From Carex sylvatica (lineage: Eukaryota; Streptophyta; Magnoliopsida; Poales; Cyperaceae): a stretch of 64,000 nt of DNA. Of the stretch, positions 1 to 11,169 are shown in pieces (within the stretch, counting starts at the first letter, position 1; every line of letters starts with the position of its first letter). The notes under the pieces were generated by a model that was not told the DNA's origin, did not search any database, and saw only the letters and a program-made list of their open reading frames with translations. The position numbers and the translations under genes were made by a program. Location: positions 310,001-374,000 of the forward strand of contig CAXKVR010000019.1 of assembly GCA_964058845.1 (NCBI GenBank), read 5' to 3'.

Positions 1-375
1 AGTATGCAGGTTTCCAATTAATTTATAACGATATAACAAGTAGAGTTTTTTTTATTTATAACGATATAACAATTAATTTATAACGATATAACAATTAATT
101 TATAACAATATAACAATTAATTTATAACGATATATCAATTTCAAATCACACAAAAAAAAATCTTTGAGCACAACGAAATATTATTTCTAGTTTGATTTAT
201 TGGTTACGACTTACGAGTACAGAGAATGATTTACTTCAAGTAACAAATGTATAAAAGAATTATTTGTTTTTATTATATTGGAATCTAAGAAAGTTAATAT
301 TATATATTAATAGATAGGAAAACAAATTCAACGCTTGGAGAAATAAATAGAGGCAAAATTGTCTATCCATTAAAA
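1..375. repeat. Dispersed repeat, copy 1 (paralogue at 18.92-19.27 kb)
   Basis: This stretch matches positions 18917-19265 in the same orientation with moderate divergence: the opening AT-rich block, a block about the protein-poor motif TTATTTCTAGTTTGA, and the run up to AGAATTATGCAG are shared in order. Copy 1 has an expanded 22-bp tandem repeat near its start that copy 2 lacks. Copy 1 is followed by a MITE that is absent from the other copy. No coding content was seen. Confidence 0.7.
50..141. repeat. 22-bp tandem repeat
   Basis: About four copies of a 22-bp unit (AATTAATTTATAACGATATA plus AC) start at about 49, 71, 93 and 115. The paralogous repeat at 18.92 kb carries only one unit, so the array expanded after the two copies separated, or contracted there. 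Confidence 0.75.
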
Positions 376-405
376 AAGAATTATGCAGTGTTCTGTTATA
401 GGGTG

Positions 406-584
406 GTATTCATATCCTCTGAGATATCTCAAATTTTGCGTGACTTTTTGGAAAATCTAAACCGTTGAAATACAGTATTCACGAATCTCGAAGCTCAATA
501 GTACTGGGCCCCTGCGCTACCCCCGAATAGGCACCGGACACGTCGGTCACGTAAAAGTTGAGATATCTCAGAAGATACGCACTC
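406..584. mobile_element. Mutator-like MITE, 9-bp target duplication
   Basis: A 179-bp element with terminal inverted repeats: left end GTATTCATATCCTCTGAGAT and right end, read on the other strand, GAGTGCGTATCTTCTGAGAT. It is flanked by the perfect 9-bp direct repeat TATAGGGTG (397-405 and 585-593). A 9-bp target duplication and inverted ends without coding capacity point to a Mutator-like MITE. A second copy of the family lies at 14257-14450. Confidence 0.8.
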
Positions 585-593
585 TATAGGGTG

Positions 594-1515
594 GTGGTGC
601 GAATATCAGCACCTGTATTTCTGCGTGCTCACTGATTTTCTCCGTGATCGTATTCGTAGTTGATTTCTCGTTGACGGTTACAGTAGGTGACGCGAATCCA
701 CCGTTCCGCTTTGTCAGAACTCTATCGGTTACAGTGCGCTCGCAACCGGCTTCTCCAGGTCACTCTGCTACTCTACATTCACGCAAATGTTCTACGCTAT
801 ATTACATTGTCTGGATTGTTAGGTTCGTGATAGGACAGAGGGCCTTTTAGTGCCCAATTGTAGAACTTATTGTTCGCATATAGAAAATTTCATGAAAAAT
901 AAAAGAAATTAGTGGGCAGTACTTGGTTAGTTCAGTGGGCTGTCGCCCATTGGGTGCGAGGGGCAACGGTGGGCTAAGGCCCACAATATTAGATCAGATC
1001 GAACAATTCCTGGCCGTTGGATTGGTTGATAAATACGCTGAAGACTATGAGCTGCACAAAAAGCTCGTGGTTTGTGATTCGAAACAAATCAAATCAGTTT
1101 AGTTCTGAAATGAATCAAGTTCATTTGGTTTAAAATTGGTTTGAATAAAATTCGAACTGAGTCTTATTCTTTTCGAAACTCTTCTTTTTAGTTATAAACT
1201 CTGTTTCAATTTCGAATCAGTTCGGTTCAAAACTTATTCGAATTGTACCAAATCAAACTTGAACTCTTCTTTTCAATTTGAAATTCTGCTTCAATTTTAA
1301 ACTAGTTCAGTTCGTAATTGATTCAAACTCAAACTGAGTTAAGTTCAATTCAATTTGACAGTCCTATATGAAGACGGTATTGTTTCAAGAGGATAGTTCA
1401 AAACTTCAAATACATAGTTTGTTTTATTTTTAAGACTAAAGTAACTTAAAATTTAAAAATATAAATGTTAAAATAAAATAAAATATCATTTATATTATTT
1501 TTTCTATATAAAAAT
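594..1515. other. Intergenic, no gene seen
   Basis: No coding region with gene-like features was found; the 68-residue open frame at 644-850 has no recognisable motif. Positions 1080-1370 are a degenerate low-complexity tract in which phrases built from TTCAAT, TTCGAA and AACTGAGT recur in two rough direct copies. Confidence 0.4.
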
Positions 1516-2190
1516 AAAACATCGTGACATTTTAATTTTATTTTATTAGTATTTAATATTTATAAAAATACAGCAATGTAAATAAATTTTGAACATAAAT
1601 ATTCAACTTATAAATTCATACAAAACTAAAATCTTTAAGTGATATTTTTCTTATATGCATATGAAAAAAAATGTAAACAACATCTAATGTTTTATCTTGA
1701 CCTATAAATAAAAAAAATTATTATTAGAAATTTTAAAATAAAAAGCACGATAAAGATACAAAAATAAAAAATATTTGAACCTTTAATTGTGCGACAAAAG
1801 ATTGATAACTGGGGCAAGTTCTTCTGTAGTATTGGACGGTGGGTCTCACTAGTTTCAAATTTTGTCAAAGTCGGTGTCAATTCGGAATGGCGCAGAGCTG
1901 CAGGGGCAGTATGCGATGCTTTGAGATTCGTGTAGAGTTAAATTAACGGTTTGAATCCGTTAATTGTAAAAGATTCCCTTTTCATATAATGCATTGGATG
2001 TGAATCGACATAATAAAATTCAGTGCACCAGAGCTTACAGAAACCGCTTGCATGCATATTATTCAAAATTCTGTCTATCGTGCGACCACAGATGCACATA
2101 GCTTAATAATTAGGATGTTGGCAGCATATAGATTTATGGCCTGTTCGGTTTCATAATTTTGAGTATGGGGACTTGGGGACCATGACGAGG
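1516..2190. repeat. Diverged direct duplication, copy A (pre-insertion state)
   Basis: This block matches 3700-4151, 4341-4388 and 5130-5335 in the same orientation. Shared landmarks are the TTTATTAGTATTT block, the phrase GATAACTGGGGCAAGTTCTT, the run GGATGTGAAT and the run GTGCACCAGAGC, followed by the phrase ending in GGGGACCATGACGAGGTTGT. Copy A lacks the two transposons found in copy B, so it documents their empty target sites. Confidence 0.8.
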
Positions 2191-2324
2191 TTGTGCGGAC
2201 ATGAGTCCGCATCGTCTGCATTAACTTAAAAGATGCGATGTTTTTTGAGTTAATAGATATTGGCTGTTTGATTGTAAACGACGAAGTTTATTCGGCGTCA
2301 GTCTAAAATATGGAATGCTATTTT

Positions 2325-2499
2325 CTGCGGAGTTTTTCCGTGCGGAGTTGTGAGGAGCTTTTAATCTGGTCCGTTCGTTTTGATCGGACGGACCAGACCA
2401 GATCTCAAAAGAACAGTCCCCTCTGTTATGGTCCCTCTGATCGAAAACGAACGTACCAGATAAAAAGAACTGCACGGCTCCGCACGGAAAACTCCGCAG
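2325..2499. mobile_element. Foldback/MITE-like element with 22-23 bp inverted ends
   Basis: The left arm at 2325-2347 starts CTGCGGAGTTTTTCCGTGCG, and the right arm at 2478-2499 is its reverse complement apart from one T in the run. The interior is also rich in inverted phrases (GGTCCGTTCG against CGAACGTACC). No target duplication was confirmed. The small open frames across it on both strands are a by-product of the palindrome. Confidence 0.6.
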
Positions 2500-2899
2500 A
2501 GGATAATCACCCTCTAAAACATAGGGGTCATCAATATTAGTGCAGATTTAATTTGCACAGATCTTAAAGCTGATCGGAAGGTCCATATGAATTAACGCAA
2601 AAGATTCATTTTTGAGTTAATGCAGAGGATACGAATTCTGCGGACATCAGCTATGTCAACGGAAAGCTAACAATGACTCGTTGGATTATATATCCTTCTA
2701 AAATGTTAAGCGTTATATTTGGTCGAAAGAAGTGTATGTACTTCAACCATATATGTATGTCGCCAAAAATAGATGGGTTTTCAAAAACAAGTGCCAAAAT
2801 AGCATTGGATATGACTTGGATAGTTGGATAGTCCATTGGAATATTAATTTTTAAAATTTAGTGTAGAAATGTTATTTAATATATGAGTAAGGCTTAGGT

Positions 2900-3275
2900 G
2901 CTATGGATAGTATGAGGTCTTTCATGTTACGGTCTCAAAAATCAATCGTATAAACTTCAAACTTTGATCTAAGTAGTTTAGTAAATTTGTTATAAAATGA
3001 ATTTGTAGAATACCAATTTTTACTATTTTGAATTTTTTTTTACTATTTTTGTGATTTTTAAAGATGGCAAAAAATGACCTAAAACACTGATAATTTTGTT
3101 TATTTAACCATTTTTTTGCCATCTTTTAATAAATTATAAAAATAGTAAAAATAATAAAAATTGATATTCTACAAGTTCATTATATAAAAAATTTATTGAG
3201 CTACTTAGACCGAAATTTGAAATTTATAAAATTAGTTTTTGAAGCTGTAGGCTGTAGCACGAAAAATCTTATGCT
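2900..3275. mobile_element. Long-hairpin MITE
   Basis: The two halves are imperfect reverse complements over most of their length, meeting near 3085-3105 where AAAGATGGCAAAAAATG faces CATTTTTTTGCCATCTTT. Outer landmarks are CTATGGATAG near 2901 and CTATCCATAT near 3276. Ends are approximate, and no target duplication was identified. There is no coding content. Confidence 0.6.
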
Positions 3276-4151
3276 ATCCATATTTGTGTCATAACTAATA
3301 CATTATTTGAAGCTTTCAAAACTTATATTTTGATATTTGAGGTTCAAACCGTATATCTAAAGGCTCAGAAATTCCATTCGATATATACAATTTAATTTAA
3401 TGTCAAAACCATCAAGTAATAGTTGTTTTATAAAAAATTATGCACAGCTATATTTAAACAATAATTTTAGTATCTAATAAAAATAGCATCTAAAGACCAT
3501 TGTTCAAGATTATAATATAAATTGTTAAAGGAAAAGAGATCCACTTAGACTCTTTTTTGGTGACACCGAATGACACTGTATTTTTAAAGTCTTCAAAGTT
3601 GATTCAAACCGTTTAACATGATAAATATATTAAAATATGCGTCTAGATCAAATTATATATTTTTTAGGATTTTTTCACTATTTATTAAGTATTTTACAAA
3701 ATCATGACATTTTGATTTTATTTTATTAGTATTTGATATTTATAAAAATACCACAATGTAAAGAAATTTTGAACGTAAATATTCAACTTATAAATTCATA
3801 CAAAACTAAAATCTGTAAGTGATATTTTTCTTATATGAATATGAAAAAAAATGAAAACCACATCTAATGTTTTATCTTGAGTTCTTGACCTATAAATAAA
3901 AAAATTATTATTAGAAATTTTAAAATAAAAAGCACGACAAAGATTAAAAAATAAAAATATTTCAACCTTTAATTGTGCGACAAAAGATCGATAACTGGGG
4001 GGGGGGGGCAAGTTCTTCTGTAGTATTGGACGGTGGGTCTCACTGTAGAGGGCAGTATTATGTGATGCTTTGAGATTCGTGTAGAGTTAAATTAACAGTT
4101 CGAATCCATTAATTGTAAAAGATTCCTTTGCAGATAATATGCAATGGATGT

Positions 4152-4340
4152 GGGAAATAAATCTGCTACGATCCTAAAAGGATTGTAGGATCCTACGATT
4201 CTAAATCCAACCTTTTATTTGTTTTGAGTTTCGTGCATAAAAACAATATTTATAGAGATTCGTACAATTTAAAAAATAAAAGGTTGGATTTAAAATCGTA
4301 GGACCTACAATCCCTCAGGATCTTAGCAGATTTATTTCCC
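4152..4340. mobile_element. MITE with ~70-bp inverted repeats and 7-8 bp target duplication
   Basis: The left end GGGAAATAAATCTGCTACGA and the right end (reverse strand GGGAAATAAATCTGCTAAGA) extend inward as an imperfect stem of about 70 bp. TGGATGT lies immediately on both sides (4145-4151, 4341-4347). The paralogous block at about 1990 has one uninterrupted TGGATGTGAAT, which is the empty site. A decayed relative lies at about 42190-42335. The 7-8 bp duplication suggests hAT mobilisation. Confidence 0.85.
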
Positions 4341-4388
4341 TGGATGTGAATTCTCCGGCTCCGACATAATCAAAGCGGTGCACCAGAG

Positions 4389-5129
4389 CAGTGTTGTAAA
4401 TAACGGTACGCGGTCGTCGAACGGATGGAGTATCGCTAAACGATTAATTGCATACTGATTAATTAAAATTATACGGACAATTGAATGTTTTTATTAAATT
4501 TATGTATATATATCATAATTTAGTAAAAATAATTTATTTAACTCATTAAACTTATCAAATAAACTTAATTTAACTTAATTTTATTATTATAACATGACAC
4601 TAAACTTATTTTTTTAATGCATAAACACTTTACATGTGTCAGTAACACATTTATTTAATAAAAAATAAATTTAAGAGTTAATTTTTTTTTTTCAAATACT
4701 AATAACATATTATGTGAAACAGATAAAACATTCCAACATAAAATCACTAAATTTAATTTATAATAACAACTTAATTTCATAAATGAATATATCGTACTAA
4801 TTGAAAAAATTACATCAGTAATTAGTAAGAAAAATATATGATAAATAAATAAAAGAATAATTAATCAATTTTAAAGTAAGTAAGAAGAAAAAACATATAT
4901 AAAAAATATTGAATGTATGTTTAAGCACAAACAAAACTGTAATACATAATTTATAAAACTTATTATCACTCACTATCACATAAAAAAAAATCACTGCAAA
5001 TTTTTTTTTAATCCAAATAAATTGGAATAAATGAAAATAAACATAAATTGCCTTCATTAAGAATATACGTGACAGTTTGACCACCGTCACCAATTAATCG
5101 GCCGTCACGGAGGTTTTTTTACAACACTG
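4389..5129. mobile_element. Non-autonomous hAT-like element, 8-bp target duplication
   Basis: A 741-bp element with ends CAGTGTTGTAAA and TTTACAACACTG flanked by perfect copies of CACCAGAG (4381-4388, 5130-5137). The paralogous block at about 2025 holds one CACCAGAG with no insertion. hAT transposons make 8-bp duplications and often have ends starting CA. The interior is AT-rich, without transposase motifs; the 92-residue minus-strand open frame at 4815-5093 is low-complexity and not gene-like. Confidence 0.85.
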
Positions 5130-5640
5130 CACCAGAGTAACCAGAGTAACCAGAGCAAAAAACCGCTTGAATATTGTCCAAAATTCTGTCCATCATGCGA
5201 CCACAGATGCACATAGCCTAATAATTAGGATCTTGGCAGCATATAGATATAGATTTATGGCCTGTTCGGTTCTATAATTTTGAGTATGGGGACTTGGGGA
5301 CCATGACGAGGTTGTGCGAACATCAGCTATGTCAACTTTCTTTCCTCAAGTTGGTACGAATGAATAATAATTTAATGTTATTTTTAAAATCTGAATATTT
5401 AAAGATCAAATTTTATAATTATTTGTAACTTTTACTATGTCTTAGACAGATAAAAACAGTGATTTTATACCTATCTAAAACAAGTAAAAATTATCCAAAA
5501 AGTATAAAATTTGGTCTCCATGTATATTTTAATATAACAATTATGTTGAACGGTTCGAATTAATTGTTCGGACTTTAAAAACGACAAAAATAATGTAGAG
5601 CATGATTGGAACACATAACTGATAATATATTTAGAGTTAT

Positions 5641-5836
5641 GTACCCTCCAAGACTTTCTTAATTTTTTATTTACCCCTACACTATTTATTATATTTAATT
5701 CATCCCTTTACTTGTTTTATATTTTTCTATTTAACTTTAAAGGTAAATAGGAAAATATAAAATGAGTTAAGGGATGTATTAAATATAATAAAGAGTTTAA
5801 GGGTAAATTAAAAATTAAAAAAGTCTTTGAGAGTAC
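5641..5836. mobile_element. Near-perfect hairpin MITE, TA-flanked
   Basis: A 196-bp near-perfect palindrome: the left arm begins GTACCCTCCAAGACTTTCTT, the right arm ends AAGTCTTTGAGAGTAC, and the axis lies at about 5740. It is bordered by TAT on the left and ATA on the right, compatible with a TA duplication. No coding content. Confidence 0.7.
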
Positions 5837-6424
5837 ATAGAATTTGATATTCCAATAGATATATTAAAATTTGCTTGAAGATCAAATTTTAATATATTCA
5901 TCATGTTCAACAGTTTAGATTAACTGTTTGGACTTTGAAAATATAGAATGTAAGTCGGTATCTCCAAAAAAGAGTGCAAGTAGATCCCTTCTCTTGTTAA
6001 AATACCTAATATATAAAGTAAATTATTACAGTCTACATTTAGAAACTTACCTTAGTAAAAGCTTTAAGAATGTAGTGTTTTTCTATTTGGTTATAGTATT
6101 ATTTTCTGTTTCTCTGTTTGGTACCTTAACAGAAAATAATACCTTCATAAAACGAACCAAAAATATTTTCTGTTTTGTTATAACTTATGGGATCAAAGCT
6201 GCTGGATTAGAAGAACAGTTCATATTTCTGCCAATTGTATGAATCCGCAGACATCCTACTCAGCAGATTTTGACGGATTAACAATTTTTCAGTAAACCAA
6301 AACTGTCCAAGACAAAAATATAATTGATGAAAAAGGAACCAGTTAGCACAATCTCACAGTTATACTAGTGTATTTGATTAAACAGGCAAAAAGACAGACA
6401 AGGAACAGATCAACCCACAAATAG
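5837..6424. other. Intergenic, no convincing gene
   Basis: A 104-residue plus-strand open frame (5928-6242) has no recognisable domain and lies in AT-rich DNA. The segment at 6190-6275 recurs at about 15090-15170 (shared run AGAAGAACAGTTCATATTTC), so it is part of a dispersed repeat. Confidence 0.35.
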
Positions 6425-7254
6425 CTAAACAAAATTAACATGGCCTCTATATTTGTCAAACTCGGCTTCAAACTCACATAATTTGTCAATCACTTCTCCG
6501 CTAAGAGTGCCCTGTACTATACATTTACAATACTCATCATAATAATTAACCCCACAAACATTGAAAGTCATATTTTCATCGGTTAGAAAATAATCTGACT
6601 CCGAATTTCTTGATGCAACCATTTCGAAAGAGCCATTAACTGCCCTCTCTGTCCCATTGATAGAAATCTCCCCTGAGATTTACATAAATAAGCAACAAAA
6701 ATTAACATACAAACAAGTAATTAAGTTATAACAAAAATTAAATATTTCGTATGACAGAACATCTTTAACAAGTGTAAGAAAAATGAAAATGAAAAGTTAT
6801 GCACCATTAATTTTCCAAGACATTCCAACATAAGCGAATCCAAACTGTCCACTGTGCTCCTTGATTTTAATAAGCACCTGCTAATATTATTTATCAACAT
6901 ACAAAACTTAACTAGGACGAGCATTGTTAAGACAAATGCATGCATTAGCTCAGCAAACTAGCAGAGCACTGCTGACTAATTTATCCCTTTATTTCTTTGG
7001 CTCTATATGGAAGAAGGAATAGCATGCAAACTAAAGGATTACTAATGTGCGTGCGTGCGTGCGTGTGTTTTTCTTGGGTGGATCATTTGCTGAAAAGTTT
7101 ACTGACCTTGCCAGGCGATTCTAGCTCCAATTTAATTGAGGGAAAGTCATCTGAGCATGTAACGGCACGGAGCAAAGCCTAAAAATCAATTAATCAATTA
7201 ACACTACATTAATTTAGCAAAAATAAAACACCACCAGATGGGGGATAAAATGTG

Positions 7255-7975
7255 CTGAGAATGAGATATGTGTCAAGACTTAAGAGAAACCATGCAGCAT
7301 GACAAATAGAGAAGCGGCAGTCTGCATACCTCAAACCTCTCACGCACTGGTAATCCAAGCTCATTAACAGACTTAATGCCAAATCTAGCCTACACACAAA
7401 AAAAAAAAAAAAAAAATTGTGTATCCAAGAAAATATTGGTAATGACAAGGCAAGACTGGTTTACAAATTGTAATACAGACCTGTATGAAGGATCCAATGG
7501 GAGACAAGATGTTGTACTCAGAAAGGCAGAAATCCGAGAGTTCCTGCTTTAGGTTGTCAATTCGAGCACAACATTGTAAGATTTCAGTGTCCATCTTGAG
7601 CTGCAAAAAGACCATGGGTCCATGAGATATGTGTCAAAAGAAACCATGCAGCATGACAACTAGAGAAGCAGCAGTCTGCATACCTCACACATCTCACATG
7701 CTGGAAGTCCAAGCTGATTAACAGAATTAATGCTAAATCTAGCCTGTATACACAAAAAAAAGAAAGAAACAGAATTGTGTATCCAAGAAAATATTGCTAT
7801 TGACAAGGCAAGACTGGCTTATAAACTTTAATACATACCTCAGGTGTGACAGATCCAATGGGAGAAAAGATGTTGTACTCAGAAAGGTCGCATTCAGAGG
7901 GTTCCAGTTTTAGGTTGTCAATTCGAGCACAAGATTGTACAATTTCAGTGTCCATCTCAAGCTGCAAAGAGACCA
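7255..7975 (-). repeat. Tandem duplication of an exon pair inside the DUF629-like gene
   Basis: Two adjacent units (about 7255-7615 and 7620-7970) are clearly similar across exons and introns. Each holds an exon of 120-123 nt (starting L-K/E-M-D-T-E-I and containing ARIDNLK, LSEYNI and SPIGS) and a 60-nt exon (ARF-x-I-x-SVN-x-LGLP). Every exon is in phase 0, so the duplication adds 60-61 residues in frame. Positions such as PACEMCE against PVRERFE show the copies have diverged. Confidence 0.85.
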
Positions 7976-8006
7976 TGAGTCTATGAGAGAGAGAGGAGGA
8001 GGAGGA

Positions 8007-8027
8007 GGGGGGGGGGGGGGGGGGGGG
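8007..8027. repeat. Poly-G tract (21 G) in an intron
   Basis: A run of 21 G on the plus strand follows a GAG/GGA purine tract. It lies in the intron between exons 7839-7961 and 8049-8785 of the minus-strand gene, so it is C-rich in the transcript, close upstream of a 3' splice site. Its length may be unreliable as sequenced. Confidence 0.9.
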
Positions 8028-10980
8028 TATTTAACAGCAATAGCAAACCTTCTGCATGGAGAAAACAGAATTGTGCATCCTCAAAAGTTTGCATTTCTTA
8101 TCAAAAAGGTTTTTCAAGATAGAGAGTTGATCCTGTATATTCCGAAATTTTTCACTCAGTGATGCATCATCACGAAATTCACCGTTATTGGAGGGCATTT
8201 GACTTAGCTTGCAGCATCTACAAGAAAACAATTGTAGTTGCGGTCAAAAGTGACGGAGCCATCCCGATTACCAGTACTTCCCGAGGGAACCTCCTCCAGC
8301 TCCAAGCCTAGCTCACCCTTGACCTCATACTGTTTGTGTGGCATGGGCATCAACCAGTATGCATTAAGAGGAAAGCCAAGCTTGTGCACCCTCTCCATAT
8401 GCTCCATATGACGCTCCCGATATGGAAATTCCGACTCTCTGCAGCAGCGGCACCAGTACTTTAGTGACCTGTAGGTTTTCCGTTCCCAAATTTGGAGTGC
8501 AACAGAAAGGCAGTCAGTTTGGACAAAATAATTAATGACATCAGTGATTGAACCCCAGATGAGAAGACCACTGACTTCAGTCTCCAAAAGCCCGCTCTCA
8601 CTCAGGAAGAGACACAAGCTACGATTTGTAGTATTTTTCACCCAGCTGAGAACTGATGCTGATTCATCCTCATATCCGGTATCAGTAACTGAGATGTTTC
8701 TACAATCCTCGTCTGTCTCATCAGAGAGCTCATCACTGCATTCTGTAAGTCCCTCTCCCACTTCTTCTGTCCATTTAACATATCTCTGCAATAACAAACT
8801 AGCTGACATTAGGCCCTTTAGCCCATCACTGGAGCATCAACTTGGCTTTCCTTGAAAATACCAGACAGGTTTGTATGTTGAGTTTCAATTTGTGCCAGTC
8901 ATATCTGGTAGTCGAACATACTGACCACTAGACTGGTATCTGTTATGAGTTATACAATACACCATGTTTATATTTTTTGAGTCTGGAATCTGGACCCTCT
9001 TGATGGACTAGCAGCATACAAGACTTGTTATCTGCTACAAGATTTAGCAAAATTTATCATCTTTAGGATTGAGGCATGACCCTCTTACATTTTCTGTGCT
9101 GATTTGAACATCTGTATTCTCTACAGGCTGGTAGTGGTACATATTCACATACGCATACAGCTTCATCTGCAAATGAATAAAAAAAAAAAGCAAGTCATAT
9201 TTGATACTTTCCTGCTGAAAGAATATCCATACCGTCCTGCAAGTGAGGCTACCAAACAAATTGCATACCCGCAAATACGATCTTAAGAGAGGCAAAATAC
9301 ACTTGCGGAGGTCAAGCTTACAGAGCTCCTCGATTTGAGGCTTCAAGCATTGCAGCTCAAAAGATAATTTAATGAGTTCAAGATAGCCTGGCTCTATCTG
9401 CAATCCAAAAATTACATTACTGGATCAACACAAAGAATAAGAAACATAAATAGAAGGGTGGGAGGAAGAATAGCTGACTGGAGATATCATTAAATCACTG
9501 ACCTTAAAACGAAATGCAGTTCTCCGGAATTCAACAAGTTATTCAGGAGGAGAGCAAGAAAAAAACCTGTGGTTGAGGGGACCATTCCATAAGTTCAAAT
9601 CCTCAGTTGACAATAAAGAAGGTGGGGAGTCAACAAGTGACTCATAGGTTCCGCACATCACACTCCACAATTTAAAGTAGACAACTTCAGTAGGTGCAGA
9701 CTGCATGTTGGAGATGGTGAGGCGGTTCACAAAGGACTTTACCTTGCTCTCCACCAGATGAAACATTTCGGAGGCTTTGGCAGGGACTAGTTCAATTGAC
9801 GGGATACACAGCGCTTCAAAAACCCAACGTGGTAGCCCGCCTGGGTCACTAAGCTGCCATTCTATCTCATCTTCATCCAATTCAAAATAATACTGGCTGC
9901 CATTTCTCAAGGGACCGAAAAGTGCAGTCAGGCAATTGCCATTCTTGCTAAAGCCATTCTTGCTCCGGAATACACTAGACGTGCTAAGATCCATTATCCC
10001 ATTTGGAGGTGCGGCTTTAACTTGGTTGACAAAATGAACCATGTCATCTACAAGTCAAACAAAACAGGAGAGGGGCTCCTCCTCCAGAAAACAGAAGCAG
10101 ATAGGCAAATGCTCCAAAAGGCTTCTAAATGGGTAAGTGAGGCTTATACTGCTTGTCGGGTAAACAATGTGCTTGGCTGCCAGGTGAATAAGTGCCCTCA
10201 AGCGGCCATTAGAGAGCATTGAAAAGAAAGACTTCTCTTGGTGTTCTATCAACTTTTCGAATCCCTTGCGCAATTTTTCCAAGAGTTCTGACCTCCTGGA
10301 ATCCTCTGACAACGGCAAGTTGTTAAACAAGCTGCCACCATCGTGACTACACCCACGTGCATCATACAGGAAGCCAAACGCACGCTCCACATCAATGGGT
10401 TTCCAGACAGTTTTGCGAAGGGTCTTGACACACCAATTCTGGTCGGCCAAATCACATTTTAATGGCCATGCATTAGTTTGATCAATCCCTGGTAAGTGCT
10501 CACATGCCAGGTGAACAAAGAGAAAATCACAAAGTACAAACCAACGGAGGCACCCAGGGCTTGGACAGATGTAGACATCCCATCGATTGTAAAGTTGACG
10601 AAATGCGACCACATCCGCAAGCAAATATCTCAGTGATGGAATATTGAGATATTCACAAGAGAAATAGTCCAGATCAGAGGTATTCACAAGCAAGAAGCTC
10701 TTCTTTACTGCGGTGAGAAGCAGATTGAGAAACTTGTGTTAGGGAACAACAGTCAGGCTTAAAGACAATAACAGCTGCAATGATTTTCATCTTGTTGAGG
10801 CAAAAAATTAGGTATCTGACCAAGATTATTATCTTGAATGGTTGGAATAGATATACTTACTACATATGCGCTACAATTGGTTCAGTCAAGATTATGATAT
10901 AAAAAGGTAATAATTCAATTCTCTTATCAAATAGAATTCATAGATTTCATGCCAATTACTGACAAATATGCATCACGTGG

Positions 10981-10981
10981 A

Positions 10982-11017
<36 letters not shown>

Positions 11018-11020
11018 AAA
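10981..11020. repeat. (GAAA)n microsatellite in intron 1
   Basis: About ten GAAA units lie inside intron 1 of the DUF629-like gene, just downstream of its 5' splice site on the minus strand, where they read as TTTC repeats. The overlapping open frames on both strands come from the repeat. Confidence 0.95.
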
Positions 11021-11169
11021 AAACCTCTATCGTCAAGGGATTTCCAATAGCCAATGGCTTCATCAATCCAGCCTTGCGGTTTTTCTTTTTCTTGTGATTC
11101 GATTGATCGGATGTATGTGTCCTCCCAGAGGAGCAATGCCTCTTGGCGCAATGCCTCTCTGACCTCCAT

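Larger units (their letters stand above)
3700..5335. repeat. Diverged direct duplication, copy B (interrupted by two transposons)
   Basis: This is the second copy of the block at 1516-2190, here split by a 189-bp MITE (4152-4340) and a 741-bp hAT-like element (4389-5129). It also carries an expanded G run at 3997-4008, where copy A has only four G. The order of landmarks is otherwise unchanged. Confidence 0.75.
6425..11169 (-). pseudogene. DUF629-like (UCH-related) C2H2-type protein gene, probably inactivated
   Basis: Exons by eye: 11025-11169, 9503-10707, 9269-9397, 9089-9166, 8049-8785 (internally disrupted), 7839-7961, 7684-7743, 7481-7600, 7330-7389, 7107-7178, 6805-6877, 6425-6672. All junctions are GT-AG and the phases agree throughout. 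The total is about 1,015 codons. Seen: a start at the ATG reading MEVREAL; IGYWKSLDDR joined across intron 1 to VKKSFLL; a C2H2-like motif beginning YICPSPGCLRWF; VWKPIDVERAF; CFLEEE; a second C-x2-C...H motif WCRCCRESEF...HMERVH; and GSVTFDRNYNCFLVDAA. These resemble, in order, DUF629 segments of plant UCH-related proteins; no UCH protease domain follows. The C-terminal 120 residues are not recognised. Breaks: TGA at 10055-10057, TAA at 9539-9541, and a frame change near 8204-8231. Truncated translation or unusual splicing is possible, but loss of function is more likely. Confidence 0.6.

Noticed and set aside
644..850. 68-residue plus-strand open frame
   Set aside because: No domain, no splice or promoter support, and it lies in repeat-flanked intergenic DNA.
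8535..8855. 106-residue plus-strand open frame
   Set aside because: It lies opposite the DUF629-like exon, is Ser-rich from the antisense of acidic codons, and has no motif or splice context.
10055..10057. TGA as selenocysteine or programmed readthrough codon
   Set aside because: Land plants lack the selenocysteine pathway, and a second, different stop (TAA) occurs in the same exon; decay is simpler.
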